From the NCBI RefSeq assembly GCF_001613125.1, contig NZ_BDBT01000013.1, forward strand, positions 62,001-126,000: a stretch of DNA of 64,000 nt, read 5' to 3'. The position numbers and the translations under genes were made by a program. The notes beneath the pieces are model-generated. The model was given only the letters and a program-made list of their open reading frames with translations, searched no databases and was not told the origin of the DNA. The stretch's first letter is position 1. The number at the start of each line of letters is the position of its first letter. This DNA is from Nocardia shimofusensis NBRC 100134 (GTDB taxonomy: Bacteria > Actinomycetota > Actinomycetes > Mycobacteriales > Mycobacteriaceae). Positions 55,214 to 63,660 of this stretch are shown piece after piece.

Positions 55214-55837
55214 TCAGCGCGGCCCGAACTGGCGGTCGCCCGCGTCGCCGAGACCGGGCACGATGTAGGCGTTCTCGTTCAGCCCGTCGTCGATGGCGGC
55301 GGTCAGCAGCCGCACCGGCAGCCCGCTGTTCTCCAGGAGGGCGATGCCCTCGGGCGCGGCGACCACGCACAGCGCGGTGATCTCGGTGGCTCCCCGGGCG
55401 ACGAGCAGTTCCAGGGTGTGGCGCATGGAGCCGCCGGTCGCCAGCATCGGATCGAGCACGAAGACCGGGATATGGGCGAGGTTGTCGGGCAGCGACTCCA
55501 TGTAGGGCACCGGCCGATGGGTGGACTCGTCGCGGGCGATGCCGACGAAACCGACTCTGGCCTCGGGAATCAGGCCCGACGCGGTGTCGACCATGCCGAG
55601 GCCTGCCCGCAGTACCGGCACCAGCAGCGGCGGAGTCGCCAGCCGGATGCCGACGGTCCGGGCGACCGGGGTGGTGATCTCGTAGGTGGCCACCGGGGCG
55701 TCCCGTAGTGCCTCGTAGATCAGGATTCCGGTGAGATCGGCGAGCGCCGCGCGGAACGCGGCGTCACTGCTGCGCTCGTCGCGCATCGTTGTCAGCAGAG
55801 CAGCGGCCAGCGGGTGATCCACGGTGTGGGTGCGCAT
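55214..55837 (-). CDS. upp: Uracil phosphoribosyltransferase
   Basis: A 207-residue UPRTase with [13 protein letters not shown] entry, [20 protein letters not shown] and the PRPP loop [12 protein letters not shown], ending DRQFG. It makes UMP from uracil and PRPP. It is convergent with pmmB (10 bases between stops) and lies among nucleoside salvage genes. ATG 55837 has a TANNNT box 6 bases upstream. Confidence 0.95.
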   Translation of the reverse strand: MRTHTVDHPLAAALLTTMRDERSSDAAFRAALADLTGILIYEALRDAPVATYEITTPVARTVGIRLATPPLLVPVLRAGLGMVDTASGLIPEARVGFVGIARDESTHRPVPYMESLPDNLAHIPVFVLDPMLATGGSMRHTLELLVARGATEITALCVVAAPEGIALLENSGLPVRLLTAAIDDGLNENAYIVPGLGDAGDRQFGPR

Positions 55838-55843
55838 GATGGA

Positions 55844-55849
55844 ACGATA
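55844..55849 (-). promoter_or_regulatory. -10 box TATCGT, probable leaderless promoter of upp
   Basis: On the minus strand TATCGT lies 6 bases before the ATG at 55837, with no Shine-Dalgarno. Confidence 0.5.
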
Positions 55850-56054
55850 AGGTTGTTTGCGATTCACGGCAGGCCATCCGAGGCGGACCGGCCGGGTCGG
55901 ACCGTCCGGAGCAGGCCGGCCGGGACAGGTCGTCCGCGACAGGCCGAAGGCGTGAATCTTTTTCCAGGGGTGTGGAACCACGCGGCGGGACGGCGCGTCG
56001 AAATAGGTGGATGACGTACTCTGCCTGGGAACGAACGGATGGGGGAAGCACATC

Positions 56055-56372
56055 ATGACCAAGATGTCGGCGGACACCGAGGGCATCGTCGCCTATGGCG
56101 CGACCGCCGGTGTCATGGCGGGTGAGATGGCCGGAATCGCGGCGGGGGCCGCGGGCGCGTCGCCCGCGTTGCTGGGCCCGATCATGGGTCTCATCGGTGG
56201 TGACTTCATGGCCGCCTATGCCGCGGCGCACGCCGGGCACGTGGCCTCGATCGCCCAGCTGTCGGCGGTGCTGTCGAGCATGGGCGGCGCGGCCGCGGCC
56301 TCGGCCACCGTCCTCACCGAGACCGACCTGAACAACGCTGCGGCCCTGCGCTCCACAGACTTGGGCGGGTGA
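56055..56372 (+). CDS. Small Ala/Gly-rich helical protein, candidate type VII secretion substrate
   Basis: A 105-residue protein of two long Ala/Gly/Met-rich helical segments around a central [10 protein letters not shown] turn, with no signal peptide. Its size and low-polarity helical pattern resemble EspC/WXG100-like export partners, though no W-x-G motif is present. It is the first gene of a four-gene cluster with an NlpC/P60 hydrolase. GGGGGA lies about 8 bases before the ATG and a TACTCT promoter candidate is upstream. Confidence 0.62.
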   Translation: MTKMSADTEGIVAYGATAGVMAGEMAGIAAGAAGASPALLGPIMGLIGGDFMAAYAAAHAGHVASIAQLSAVLSSMGGAAAASATVLTETDLNNAAALRSTDLGG

Positions 56373-56376
56373 ACCG

Positions 56377-57498
56377 GTGATCGACATCAACGTGCTGGTC
56401 AAGCCCCTGCTCGACCTGCTCAGCAGCTTCGGCACGGGTGTGCAGCCCAGCGGCGGGCCCGGCGACGCGCTGGTGTCCACCTCCACCGCGCTCGATCAGC
56501 TGCACCAGTTCGGCAAGGCGAGCATCAACCAGCTCAATACCGCGTGGGACGGCGTCGCGGCCGACTCGGCCACCTCCAAGGCGCTGCGCGTGCAGACCTC
56601 CGCTGCCACCATCTCCGACCGGAGCACGGAGATGGCCACGGTCGTGAATCAGGCTGCCGCGGAAGTGGAAACGGGCCAGAAGGACCTGAACACCATCGTG
56701 CAGTCCTTCGTGAACACCGCCACCGCACTCGGCCCCACGGTGGCCACGCCCCAGGGCTTCACACTGCTGGTGGGCTCGGCCATCGATCACCTGAACCAGG
56801 GCATCGGTGTGGTCGGGCGGGTGCGCAGCGAACTCGACACCCAGACCGCCGCGATCACCCAGCTGACCCCCGCGCCGTCGAGTCCGGCCGTCGCGAGCCT
56901 GCCGGGGGCGATCACCAGCCAGGCGGGCTCCGGCCTGCAGAGTCTGCTGGGCATGGCCGGGCAGGCCGGTTCGCTGGTCACCTCGATGGCGAGCACGCCG
57001 TTGAAGCAGGTCTCGCAGGCCGCTACCTCGACTACGCCGGCGGCGACCACGCCGAGCGGTCAGAACTCGAACACCTCGGACTCGTCGAGCGCCACCTCCG
57101 ACGGCGTGAAGATCACCCTGCCCGACGGCAGCGTGGTGGAGGCGCCCAACGAGAAGGCCGCCAAGGCGGTCACCGCGGCGATCAGCGCCACCGGCACGCC
57201 CTACGTCTGGGGCGGCAACACCCCCGGCTCCGGCATCGACTGCAGCGGCCTGACCAAGTGGGCCTACGGCGAGGCCGGCGTCGAGCTGCCTCGACTGGCG
57301 CAGGAACAGCACATCGGTCACCCGCAGGTCTCCCCCGGCGAGCTGATGCCGGGCGACCTGGCGGTGTGGGACGGCCACGTCGCCATGGTGGTCGGCAACG
57401 GTCAGCTCGTCGAGGCGGGTGATCCGGTCTCGATCAGTAACATCCGAACGGAGAACATGGGTATGGAGTTCTACGGCTTCTACAGGCCCACAGAATGA
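56377..57498 (+). CDS. NlpC/P60 cell-wall hydrolase with N-terminal WXG-like helical domain
   Basis: A 373-residue protein. The N-terminal part (about 30-160) is helical with a W-x-G turn at residues 57-59 (NTAWDGVAAD), as in WXG100/LXG export domains. A Ser/Thr linker (about 205-242) joins a C-terminal NlpC/P60 peptidase (about 265-373): YVWGG, catalytic Cys289 in DCSGL, His334 in GHVAMV. No Sec signal is present, so a type VII route is plausible. It should cut peptide stems of peptidoglycan. GTG 56377 follows the previous stop by 4 bases; its own stop overlaps the next ATG (ATGA). Confidence 0.85.
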   Translation: MIDINVLVKPLLDLLSSFGTGVQPSGGPGDALVSTSTALDQLHQFGKASINQLNTAWDGVAADSATSKALRVQTSAATISDRSTEMATVVNQAAAEVETGQKDLNTIVQSFVNTATALGPTVATPQGFTLLVGSAIDHLNQGIGVVGRVRSELDTQTAAITQLTPAPSSPAVASLPGAITSQAGSGLQSLLGMAGQAGSLVTSMASTPLKQVSQAATSTTPAATTPSGQNSNTSDSSSATSDGVKITLPDGSVVEAPNEKAAKAVTAAISATGTPYVWGGNTPGSGIDCSGLTKWAYGEAGVELPRLAQEQHIGHPQVSPGELMPGDLAVWDGHVAMVVGNGQLVEAGDPVSISNIRTENMGMEFYGFYRPTE

Positions 57499-57836
57499 GC
57501 GAACAGCAGATCCCGAACGTCACCGTCGCGGTCAGCCAGAACCGGTCGGGCACCATCGCGGTGCGCGCGACCGATCAGGGCATGCCGGTGGAGATCAAGT
57601 TCGAGCGCAGCGAATACCGTTACGGCGCACAGGCTCTGGCCAACGAGATCCTGCGACTGACCCAGCGCTCGGCCATCGCCGCGCGGGCCAAGCGCCGTGA
57701 GTTGCTCGCCGAGACGGGCATGCCGGCCGACATGCTGGACAAGCTCGGCCTGCCGACCCGGCAGCAGGCGGTCGACGAACTCGACCGGATCGACGACGCC
57801 GACACCGGACCGACCACCTGGATGAGGCCACTGTGA
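57495..57836 (+). CDS. DUF2694-like small protein
   Basis: A 113-residue protein: an N-terminal beta part (TVAVSQNRSGTIAVRATDQGMPVEIKFERSE-like pattern) and a helical Arg-rich C-terminal part. Similar small proteins stand next to NlpC/P60 and YbaB-like genes in mycobacterial ESX-related loci, in my recollection. The role is unknown; chaperone or assembly factor is possible. It is coupled on both sides (ATGA with the hydrolase, GTGA with the YbaB-like gene). Confidence 0.65.
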   Translation: MSEQQIPNVTVAVSQNRSGTIAVRATDQGMPVEIKFERSEYRYGAQALANEILRLTQRSAIAARAKRRELLAETGMPADMLDKLGLPTRQQAVDELDRIDDADTGPTTWMRPL

Positions 57837-58180
57837 GTGCTGAGATGGACGCCCTGGTCGCCAACGCGACCGCCAAACTGGAGGCACTCGAGGCCGCCCT
57901 GTACGGCCTCGGCCAGGTCCGCGGCAGCTTCACCAGCGAGGACGGCGCGGTCGGCGTGGAGGTCGACAGCAACGGCGCGCTGGTGGGTCTGCGGCTGTCG
58001 GAGTCGGTGACCACGATGGCCCCGGCCGATGTCGGTCAGCTGATCATCTGGGCGTGCAGGCAGGCCGCCGAGGACGCGGGCGAGCAGCGTTCGAAGGTCG
58101 TTGCGACGCTGAACGAGTCGTTCGCTTCGGACACGAAATCGGGTCCGGGCCCGCTCGGGGGCAGGCCGGATAGTGCCTGA
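57833..58180 (+). CDS. YbaB/EbfC-family protein
   Basis: A 115-residue YbaB/EbfC-type protein: helix 1, then a beta sheet (VGVEVDSNGALVGLRLSESV), then a C-terminal helix. In ESX loci a YbaB-like gene (EspL) is part of secretion clusters. GTG 57833 overlaps the previous stop by 4 bases. It completes the four-gene coupled module. Confidence 0.8.
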   Translation: MSAEMDALVANATAKLEALEAALYGLGQVRGSFTSEDGAVGVEVDSNGALVGLRLSESVTTMAPADVGQLIIWACRQAAEDAGEQRSKVVATLNESFASDTKSGPGPLGGRPDSA

Positions 58181-58193
58181 GCCGGAAGCTCGA

Positions 58194-58199
58194 TAGGCT
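58194..58199 (+). promoter_or_regulatory. -10 box TAGGCT, probable leaderless promoter
   Basis: TAGGCT lies 7 bases before ATG 58207 with no Shine-Dalgarno, so the next gene is probably transcribed separately from the hydrolase module. Confidence 0.45.
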
Positions 58200-58206
58200 T
58201 CCGCTC

Positions 58207-59463
58207 ATGGCTTCTGGAGACATCGTCCCGATCGAGCTCGGCCTGACCGACGGCGATCTCGTCACCTTGTGGGCGCCACGCTGGCGTGACGGTGACGACG
58301 AGTGGATGGCGTTCCTCGGACACGAGGACACCCTCTACGGATTCGAGTCCGTCGCTGAACTGGCGGCCTTCGTCCGCACCGATACCGACAACGACCTGGT
58401 GGACCATCCCGCGTGGAAGGTCGTGGTCGGACTGTCGGCGGTGGAACTGGAGCCGCAGGAGCACCACAGCTTCGACCTCGTCGGCGTCCCCGAGCTCGCC
58501 GCGGGCGACCCGGAGCCGGAGGTCGTCGCCGAACTCGAGGACACCCTCGACATGGTGCGCAACCTCGGTGACGTGTGCGAGCTCGACGTGGTCACCAAGT
58601 TCTTCAGCTCACACCCGGTGCTCGGCGCGCTGCCGGGCGGGGCGAGCGCGTTCGTCGGACGCGACGGCGAGGAGCTCTGGGACCAGATCGGCGCCGCCAT
58701 CGCCAAGGACTGGGACGATGTGCTCGACGCCGTCGACTCGGTGGTGAGCACCCCCGACGTCGACGCCACGGCGGTCTCCAACGCCGAGGCCGAACTGCTG
58801 GCCGCCGAGGAGAACATCGTCGACGCCGACGACGCGGCCGAGAGCGAGGAGGAGGCCGAGTTCGAGCCGGTCGACCTCGACAAGACCGAGGACGACGCGC
58901 AGGATGAAGACGACGACTCGTTCTGGCACGAGGTCGGCATCGACCCGGTGAAGATCATCACCAGCGAGGGCACCCACTTCACGCTGCGCTGCTACCTCGA
59001 CGACGAGCCGATCTTCCTGGGCACCGAGGGCGCGATCCTGACCTTCGCCTCCGAGCGGGCGCTGGCCCGCTACCTGGCCGACGACCATGAGCACGATCTG
59101 GCCCGGGTGAGCACCTTCGGCGAGGTGCAGACCGCCGCCATCGACGGCTCGCTCGAGGTCGAGGTCACCGACGAGAACGTCTACGTGCTGCCCGGCCTGG
59201 CCGACGATCTGGCCGCGGGACCGGATGCCGTCGACATCGATCAGCTCGACCTCGCCGTCGAGCTGTTCACCGACGCGGCCGACTACGCCGACGACGATGT
59301 GGTCGAGGTCGCGCTGGCCAAGTCCACCCCGCTGGGCTGGTACGTGTCCTACCTGCTCAACCCCGACCCGACCCGGCTGGCCCCGAACCCGCCGTTCCAC
59401 GCCGAGGCGCAGGCCTGGCGGGAGCTGGAGCGCGCGTTCGAAGCCCGCCTCACGTCCGAGTAG
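58207..59463 (+). CDS. Conserved actinobacterial protein (Rv3311-like), unknown function
   Basis: A 418-residue soluble acidic protein. The start IVPIELGLTDGDLVTLWAPRWR and GFESVAELAAFVRT closely match mycobacterial Rv3311 from memory. A highly acidic stretch lies at about 195-245. Two related beta/alpha halves, each with a DLVTLWAP-like or FTLRCYLDDEP-like strand and an AxxRYLAD/ELAAFVR-like helix, suggest internal duplication. Function is unknown. It is between the hydrolase module and add. Confidence 0.85.
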   Translation: MASGDIVPIELGLTDGDLVTLWAPRWRDGDDEWMAFLGHEDTLYGFESVAELAAFVRTDTDNDLVDHPAWKVVVGLSAVELEPQEHHSFDLVGVPELAAGDPEPEVVAELEDTLDMVRNLGDVCELDVVTKFFSSHPVLGALPGGASAFVGRDGEELWDQIGAAIAKDWDDVLDAVDSVVSTPDVDATAVSNAEAELLAAEENIVDADDAAESEEEAEFEPVDLDKTEDDAQDEDDDSFWHEVGIDPVKIITSEGTHFTLRCYLDDEPIFLGTEGAILTFASERALARYLADDHEHDLARVSTFGEVQTAAIDGSLEVEVTDENVYVLPGLADDLAAGPDAVDIDQLDLAVELFTDAADYADDDVVEVALAKSTPLGWYVSYLLNPDPTRLAPNPPFHAEAQAWRELERAFEARLTSE

Positions 59464-59471
59464 CAGCCCGG

Positions 59472-59501
59472 CTGATCGGCGGAAGCCGGTCAGCCGATCA
59501 G
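59472..59501. terminator. Possible terminator hairpin between the Rv3311-like gene and add
   Basis: CTGATCGGC (59472-59480) pairs with GCCGATCAG (59493-59501) over a 12-base loop. The right arm overlaps the last codons of add. Confidence 0.4.
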
Positions 59502-60590
59502 GACCGCGTAACCGGGCTTGATGATGTCGTCGATGATGCGCAGACGTTCCGGGAACGGAACGAACGCCGACTTCATGGCATTGATGGTGAACCGTTCCAG
59601 ATCGCTCCAGCCGTAACCGAACGTCCGCGACAGCTCGAACATCTCCTTGCTCATGCTGGTGTCGCTCATCAACCGGTTGTCGGTGTTGACGGTGACACGG
59701 AAGCGCAATCGGGCCAGCAGGTCGAAGGGATGCTTGTCGAGCGAGGGCACCGCGCCGGTCTGCACGTTCGACGACGGGCACAGCTCCAGCGGAATGCGCT
59801 TGTCCCGCACGTAGGAGGCCAGCCTGCCGAGTTCGGCGTCGGCGATCTCGCCGCCGGGCACCCGGATGTCGTCGATGATGCGCACCCCGTGCCCGAGCCG
59901 GTCGCATCCGCAGTAGGCCAGCGCCTCGTGGATGGAGGGCAGCCCGAACGCCTCGCCCGCGTGAATGGTGAAGTGGGCATTGCTGGCGCGCATGTACTCG
60001 AAGGCGTCCAGGTGCCGGGTGGGCGGGTACCCGGCCTCCGCGCCCGCGATGTCGAATCCGCCGACGCCGCGGTCACGCCAGCGCACCGTCAGTTCGGCGA
60101 TCTCGCGCGAGCGCGCCGCGTGCCGCATGGCGGTCAACAGGCAGACCACCACGATCGGCTGCCCGGCCGCGGCGGCCTCGGCTTCGCCCTCCCTGAATCC
60201 GGCCAGCGTGTGCTCGACCACCTCGTCGAGGCTCAGCCCGCGTTCCAGATGCTGCTCGGGAGCGAAGCGCACTTCGGCATAGACGACGCTGTCGGCGGCC
60301 AGATCCAGCACGCATTCGCGGGCGACCCGGCGCAGACCCTCGGGCGTCTGCATGACGGCGACGGTGTGGGCGAAGGTTTCCAGATAGCGTTCCAGCGAGC
60401 CGGAGTCGGCGGATTCCCGGAACCAGGCCTCCAGGTCCGCCTCGTTGTCGGCCGGTAGCTCGTCGTACCCACAGTCGGCGGCGAGCTCCAGCACCGTCGC
60501 GGGCCGCAGACCACCGTCGAGGTGATCGTGCAGCAAGACCTTGGGCGCTCGGCGGATCGAAGCGAGGGTCGGTGGCGTCGGTCCTGTCAT
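59490..60590 (-). CDS. add: Adenosine deaminase
   Basis: A 366-residue metal-dependent deaminase. Zinc ligands are in [10 protein letters not shown] near residue 21, HAGEAFG follows, then CGCDRLGHG and SNVQTGA. It converts adenosine or deoxyadenosine to inosine, a substrate of the nearby PNP. ATG 60590 is supported by a TANNNT box 6 bases upstream. It is convergent with the Rv3311-like gene. Confidence 0.94.
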   Translation of the reverse strand: MTGPTPPTLASIRRAPKVLLHDHLDGGLRPATVLELAADCGYDELPADNEADLEAWFRESADSGSLERYLETFAHTVAVMQTPEGLRRVARECVLDLAADSVVYAEVRFAPEQHLERGLSLDEVVEHTLAGFREGEAEAAAAGQPIVVVCLLTAMRHAARSREIAELTVRWRDRGVGGFDIAGAEAGYPPTRHLDAFEYMRASNAHFTIHAGEAFGLPSIHEALAYCGCDRLGHGVRIIDDIRVPGGEIADAELGRLASYVRDKRIPLELCPSSNVQTGAVPSLDKHPFDLLARLRFRVTVNTDNRLMSDTSMSKEMFELSRTFGYGWSDLERFTINAMKSAFVPFPERLRIIDDIIKPGYAVLIG

Positions 60591-60596
60591 AGCAAT

Positions 60597-60602
60597 ACGT
60601 TA
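60597..60602 (-). promoter_or_regulatory. -10 box TAACGT, probable leaderless promoter of add
   Basis: On the minus strand TAACGT lies 6 bases before the ATG at 60590. Confidence 0.5.
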
Positions 60603-60750
60603 GCCGCGGTCCCTCGTTTCGGCAGCGGACCGAACCGCTGACACCGAACGGTCACCGCCGCGACCGGATCCGTCCACCTTCCCTGATTGTCACCGACTGC
60701 CCACGACGGCACGCGAGCCCCGAAATCGGCCCGGCGTTCGGTGCGACTGG

Positions 60751-62034
60751 TCATCCGATGCGATCGAGAACGAGCGGCCCTGCGTCCGGCACCCGCTCCC
60801 CGATGTCGATCGCCTCCCGCAACGCCGACGTGGCCGCGGGGAACATACGCGGCGTGTCGGTGTGCATGGTGAACAGCGGGTCCCCGGCGCGCACCACCTC
60901 GCCGGGCTTGGCGTGCATCTCCACTCCCGCGCCGAACTGCACCGGATCGCCCTGCTTGGCCCGGCCCGCGCCCAGGCGCCAGACGGCCAGCCCCACGCCG
61001 AGTGCGTCCATTCTGGTGAGGACCCCGTCACGCTCGGCGCGCAGCGTCTCGGTGTGCGCGGCGCGCGGCAGGGGTGCGTCGGGATCGCCGCCCTGGGCGC
61101 GCACCATCGAACGCCAGTGGTCCATGGCACGGCCGGAGGCGAGCACCTGCGCCGGGTCGGCGTCGAGGCCGGCGAGGGCGACCATCTCGGCGGCCAGCGC
61201 CAGCGTCAGCTCGACGACGTCGGCCGGGCCACCGCCCGCCAGCACCTCCACCGACTCGGCCACCTCCAGGGCGTTGCCCGCGGTGCGCCCGAGCGGAGTG
61301 TCCATGGCGGTCAGCAGAGCGACCGTGCGGACCCCGGCGTCGGCGCCGAGTTCGACCATGGTGGTCGCCAGTTCGGTCGCGCTCGCCGGGTCCTTCATGA
61401 ACGCGCCCGCGCCGACCTTCACATCCAGCACCAGCGCGGCGGTGCCCTCGGCGATCTTCTTGCTCATGATGGAGCTGGCGATCAGCGGGATCGATTCGAC
61501 GGTGCCGGTGACATCGCGCAGCGCGTAGAGGCGTTTGTCGGCCGGGGCGAGATCGGCGCCCGCCGCGCACACCGCCGCACCCACGGCCGGGTCCGCGAGG
61601 ATCTCGCGCAATCGCGCGGGCGACACATCGGCCCGCCAGCCCGGGATCGACTCCAGCTTGTCGAGGGTTCCGCCGGTGTGACCGAGGCCGCGGCCGGACA
61701 GTTGCGGCACCGCCGCACCACACGCGGCGACCAGCGGCGCGAGCGGCAGGGTGATCTTGTCGCCGACGCCGCCGGTGGAGTGCTTGTCCACGGTGGGGCG
61801 CGGCAGATCGGTGAAGTCCATCCGCTGCCCCGAGGCGATCATGGCGGCCGTCCAGCGCGCGGTCTCGGCGCGGGTCATCCCCCGCCAGAAGATCGCCATC
61901 GCCAGCGCCGACATCTGCTCGTCGGTGACCTCGCCACGGGTGAACCCGTCGATCACCCAGTCGATCTGCTCGCCGGACAGGGACCCGCCGTCGCGTTTGG
62001 TGGTGATGATCGAAACCGCGTCCAGAGCCGTCAC
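60751..62034 (-). CDS. deoA: Thymidine phosphorylase DeoA
   Basis: A 427-residue pyrimidine nucleoside phosphorylase. The signature DKHSTGGVGD, the SGRGLGHTGGTLDKLE segment and the KVGAGAFMKD glycine-rich motif are intact, and a C-terminal lipoyl-like domain is present. It splits thymidine or deoxyuridine to base and deoxyribose-1-phosphate. It lies about 80 bases downstream of cdd on the same strand, so cytidine deaminase and thymidine phosphorylase likely work together. Confidence 0.94.
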   Translation of the reverse strand: MTALDAVSIITTKRDGGSLSGEQIDWVIDGFTRGEVTDEQMSALAMAIFWRGMTRAETARWTAAMIASGQRMDFTDLPRPTVDKHSTGGVGDKITLPLAPLVAACGAAVPQLSGRGLGHTGGTLDKLESIPGWRADVSPARLREILADPAVGAAVCAAGADLAPADKRLYALRDVTGTVESIPLIASSIMSKKIAEGTAALVLDVKVGAGAFMKDPASATELATTMVELGADAGVRTVALLTAMDTPLGRTAGNALEVAESVEVLAGGGPADVVELTLALAAEMVALAGLDADPAQVLASGRAMDHWRSMVRAQGGDPDAPLPRAAHTETLRAERDGVLTRMDALGVGLAVWRLGAGRAKQGDPVQFGAGVEMHAKPGEVVRAGDPLFTMHTDTPRMFPAATSALREAIDIGERVPDAGPLVLDRIG

Positions 62035-62112
62035 GCGGCCAGTCTGGCACGCGGTGGGGTTTCGCGCGCCGGGGTCACGCGCGGCGGGGTCACGCGCGGC
62101 GGGGTTCGTCCG

Positions 62113-62514
62113 TCAGGGCTGCCCTGCCGCCAGATGGCCGGGCCCGAACGCCTCGGGAAGCAGTTCGCCCAGCGGGCGCGGGCGGTCGGGATGGTCGATC
62201 AGCAACTCGGCACCGCCATGTTCGAGCAACACCTGGCGACAGCGTCCGCAGGGGGTCAGAATTTCGCCCCAGGAATCGCAGACCGACACCGCGATCAATC
62301 GCCTGCCGCCGGTCACAATCAAGTTACCGACCAGTACACATTCGGCACACAGGGTCAGGCCGTATGAGACATTTTCCACATTGCATCCGCTCACAATTCG
62401 GCCGTCGGCACTGAGAGCGGCGGCGCCCACCGGGAACCGCGAGTACGGCGAATAGGCGTGCCGCATTGCTTCAAGAGCCTTGTCGCGCAATGCATTCCAG
62501 TCGATTTCGGGCAC
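62113..62514 (-). CDS. cdd: Cytidine deaminase
   Basis: A 133-residue tetrameric-class cytidine deaminase. HAYSPYSRFPVGAA leads the protein; the zinc site has CAE (Cys and Glu) and PCGRC. It deaminates cytidine or deoxycytidine to (deoxy)uridine. GTG 62514 has GAGGAGAGG 6 bases upstream, which fixes the start. It is the first gene of the cdd-deoA unit and is divergent from sdhC. Confidence 0.95.
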   Translation of the reverse strand: MPEIDWNALRDKALEAMRHAYSPYSRFPVGAAALSADGRIVSGCNVENVSYGLTLCAECVLVGNLIVTGGRRLIAVSVCDSWGEILTPCGRCRQVLLEHGGAELLIDHPDRPRPLGELLPEAFGPGHLAAGQP

Positions 62515-62808
62515 GATCGACCTCTCCTCGAACGGGTAGCGACAGCGCGCGCACACGACGAAACGCACCCCGTTGAACAGCAATGAAGGTAAACCTAACC
62601 CACCGGATGGGCGCGCAACGCACGGCACGCCGAATTAGTTCCGCGAATCGGAGAGGATTAGAGTCCGAGATAGATCGGTTCAGGTTCCCGACAGCGGGCA
62701 CGTGCTAGAGGAGCAAGGCACAGCCATCTGGGGATTTCGCCCCATCAAGCGCGGTCGGCACCGGGCCTGCAACCGGGTCCATCGACGACGTTGGAGGCAG
62801 CGCACTCT
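62515..62808. promoter_or_regulatory. Divergent cdd/sdhC control region with an IdeR/DtxR-like site
   Basis: This 294-bp gap holds the cdd ribosome site, an AAGGTAAACCTAACC stretch at about 62586-62600 that matches the 19-bp IdeR box at roughly 12 positions, and a TAGAGT box near 62657-62662 that may serve sdhC. Nothing else was seen. Confidence 0.35.
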
Positions 62809-63207
62809 ATGACCACGATCGAAGCTCCGGCTCAGCCGAAGCGGAAGACGCTCTATCGAGGCGACCCCGGAATGTGGTCCTGGGCGCTGCACCGGATCAC
62901 CGGTGTCACACTCTTCTTCTTCCTCTTCGTGCACGTGCTGGACACTGCCCTGGTCCGGGTCAGCCCGCAGATGTACAACGAGGCGATCGAGATCTACAAG
63001 ACGCCCGTGGTCGCGCTCATGGAGATGGGCCTGGTCGTGTGCGTGCTGTTCCACGCGCTCAACGGCGTGCGGGTGATCCTGGTCGACTTCTGGTCGGAAG
63101 GCCCGCGTTTCCAGCGTCAGATGCTCTGGGTCGTGCTGGCCGTCACGATCGTGACCGCGGGCGCGGGCATCGGCCGCATGTTCTTCTACCTGCTGACGGA
63201 GCACTGA
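62809..63207 (+). CDS. sdhC: Succinate dehydrogenase cytochrome b556 subunit SdhC
   Basis: A 132-residue membrane anchor with three transmembrane helices (about 33-53, 72-92, 105-128). ALHRITGVTLF and the HALNGVR helix contain the haem/quinone-site His. It anchors the succinate dehydrogenase complex and passes electrons to menaquinone. ATG 62809 has a GGAGG site about 12 bases upstream; an in-frame TTG at 62791 is a weaker alternative. sdhD follows 5 bases later. Confidence 0.94.
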   Translation: MTTIEAPAQPKRKTLYRGDPGMWSWALHRITGVTLFFFLFVHVLDTALVRVSPQMYNEAIEIYKTPVVALMEMGLVVCVLFHALNGVRVILVDFWSEGPRFQRQMLWVVLAVTIVTAGAGIGRMFFYLLTEH

Positions 63208-63212
63208 TCACG

Positions 63213-63644
63213 ATGAGCGCACCTGTTCTCGGCAAGTCCTACGACCGGCCTGCCAGCCTCGACCTGCCGCGCTCGCCGCGCGCCCGCTCGGGCAACAACT
63301 TCGAGAAGTACGCGTGGATGTTCATGCGCTTCTCCGGCCTGCTGCTGATCGTGCTGGTCTTCGGCCACATCTTCATCATGCTGATGATCGACGGCGGCGT
63401 GAAGCGGCTGAACTTCGGCTTCGTGGCCGGACGCTGGGCCTCTCCGTTCTGGCAGATCTGGGACCTGGCCATGCTCTGGCTGGCACAGCTGCACGGCGGC
63501 AACGGCCTGCGCACCGTGATCGACGACTACTCCCGCAAGGACTCGACCCGCTTCTGGCTCAAGGTCCTGCTGGCCGTCTCGATGATCCTGATCATGGGCG
63601 TCGGCACCTACGTCATCTTCACTTTCGACCCCAACATCAGTTAG
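63213..63644 (+). CDS. sdhD: Succinate dehydrogenase hydrophobic membrane anchor SdhD
   Basis: A 143-residue anchor with three transmembrane helices (about 35-57, 75-95, 112-136). [11 protein letters not shown] and QLHGGNGLR carry the conserved His. It pairs with SdhC. The frame is open upstream but the ATG at 63213 lies 5 bases after the sdhC stop. sdhA starts 16 bases after its own stop. Confidence 0.94.
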   Translation: MSAPVLGKSYDRPASLDLPRSPRARSGNNFEKYAWMFMRFSGLLLIVLVFGHIFIMLMIDGGVKRLNFGFVAGRWASPFWQIWDLAMLWLAQLHGGNGLRTVIDDYSRKDSTRFWLKVLLAVSMILIMGVGTYVIFTFDPNIS

Positions 63645-63660
63645 GAACAGGCCACCTCGC

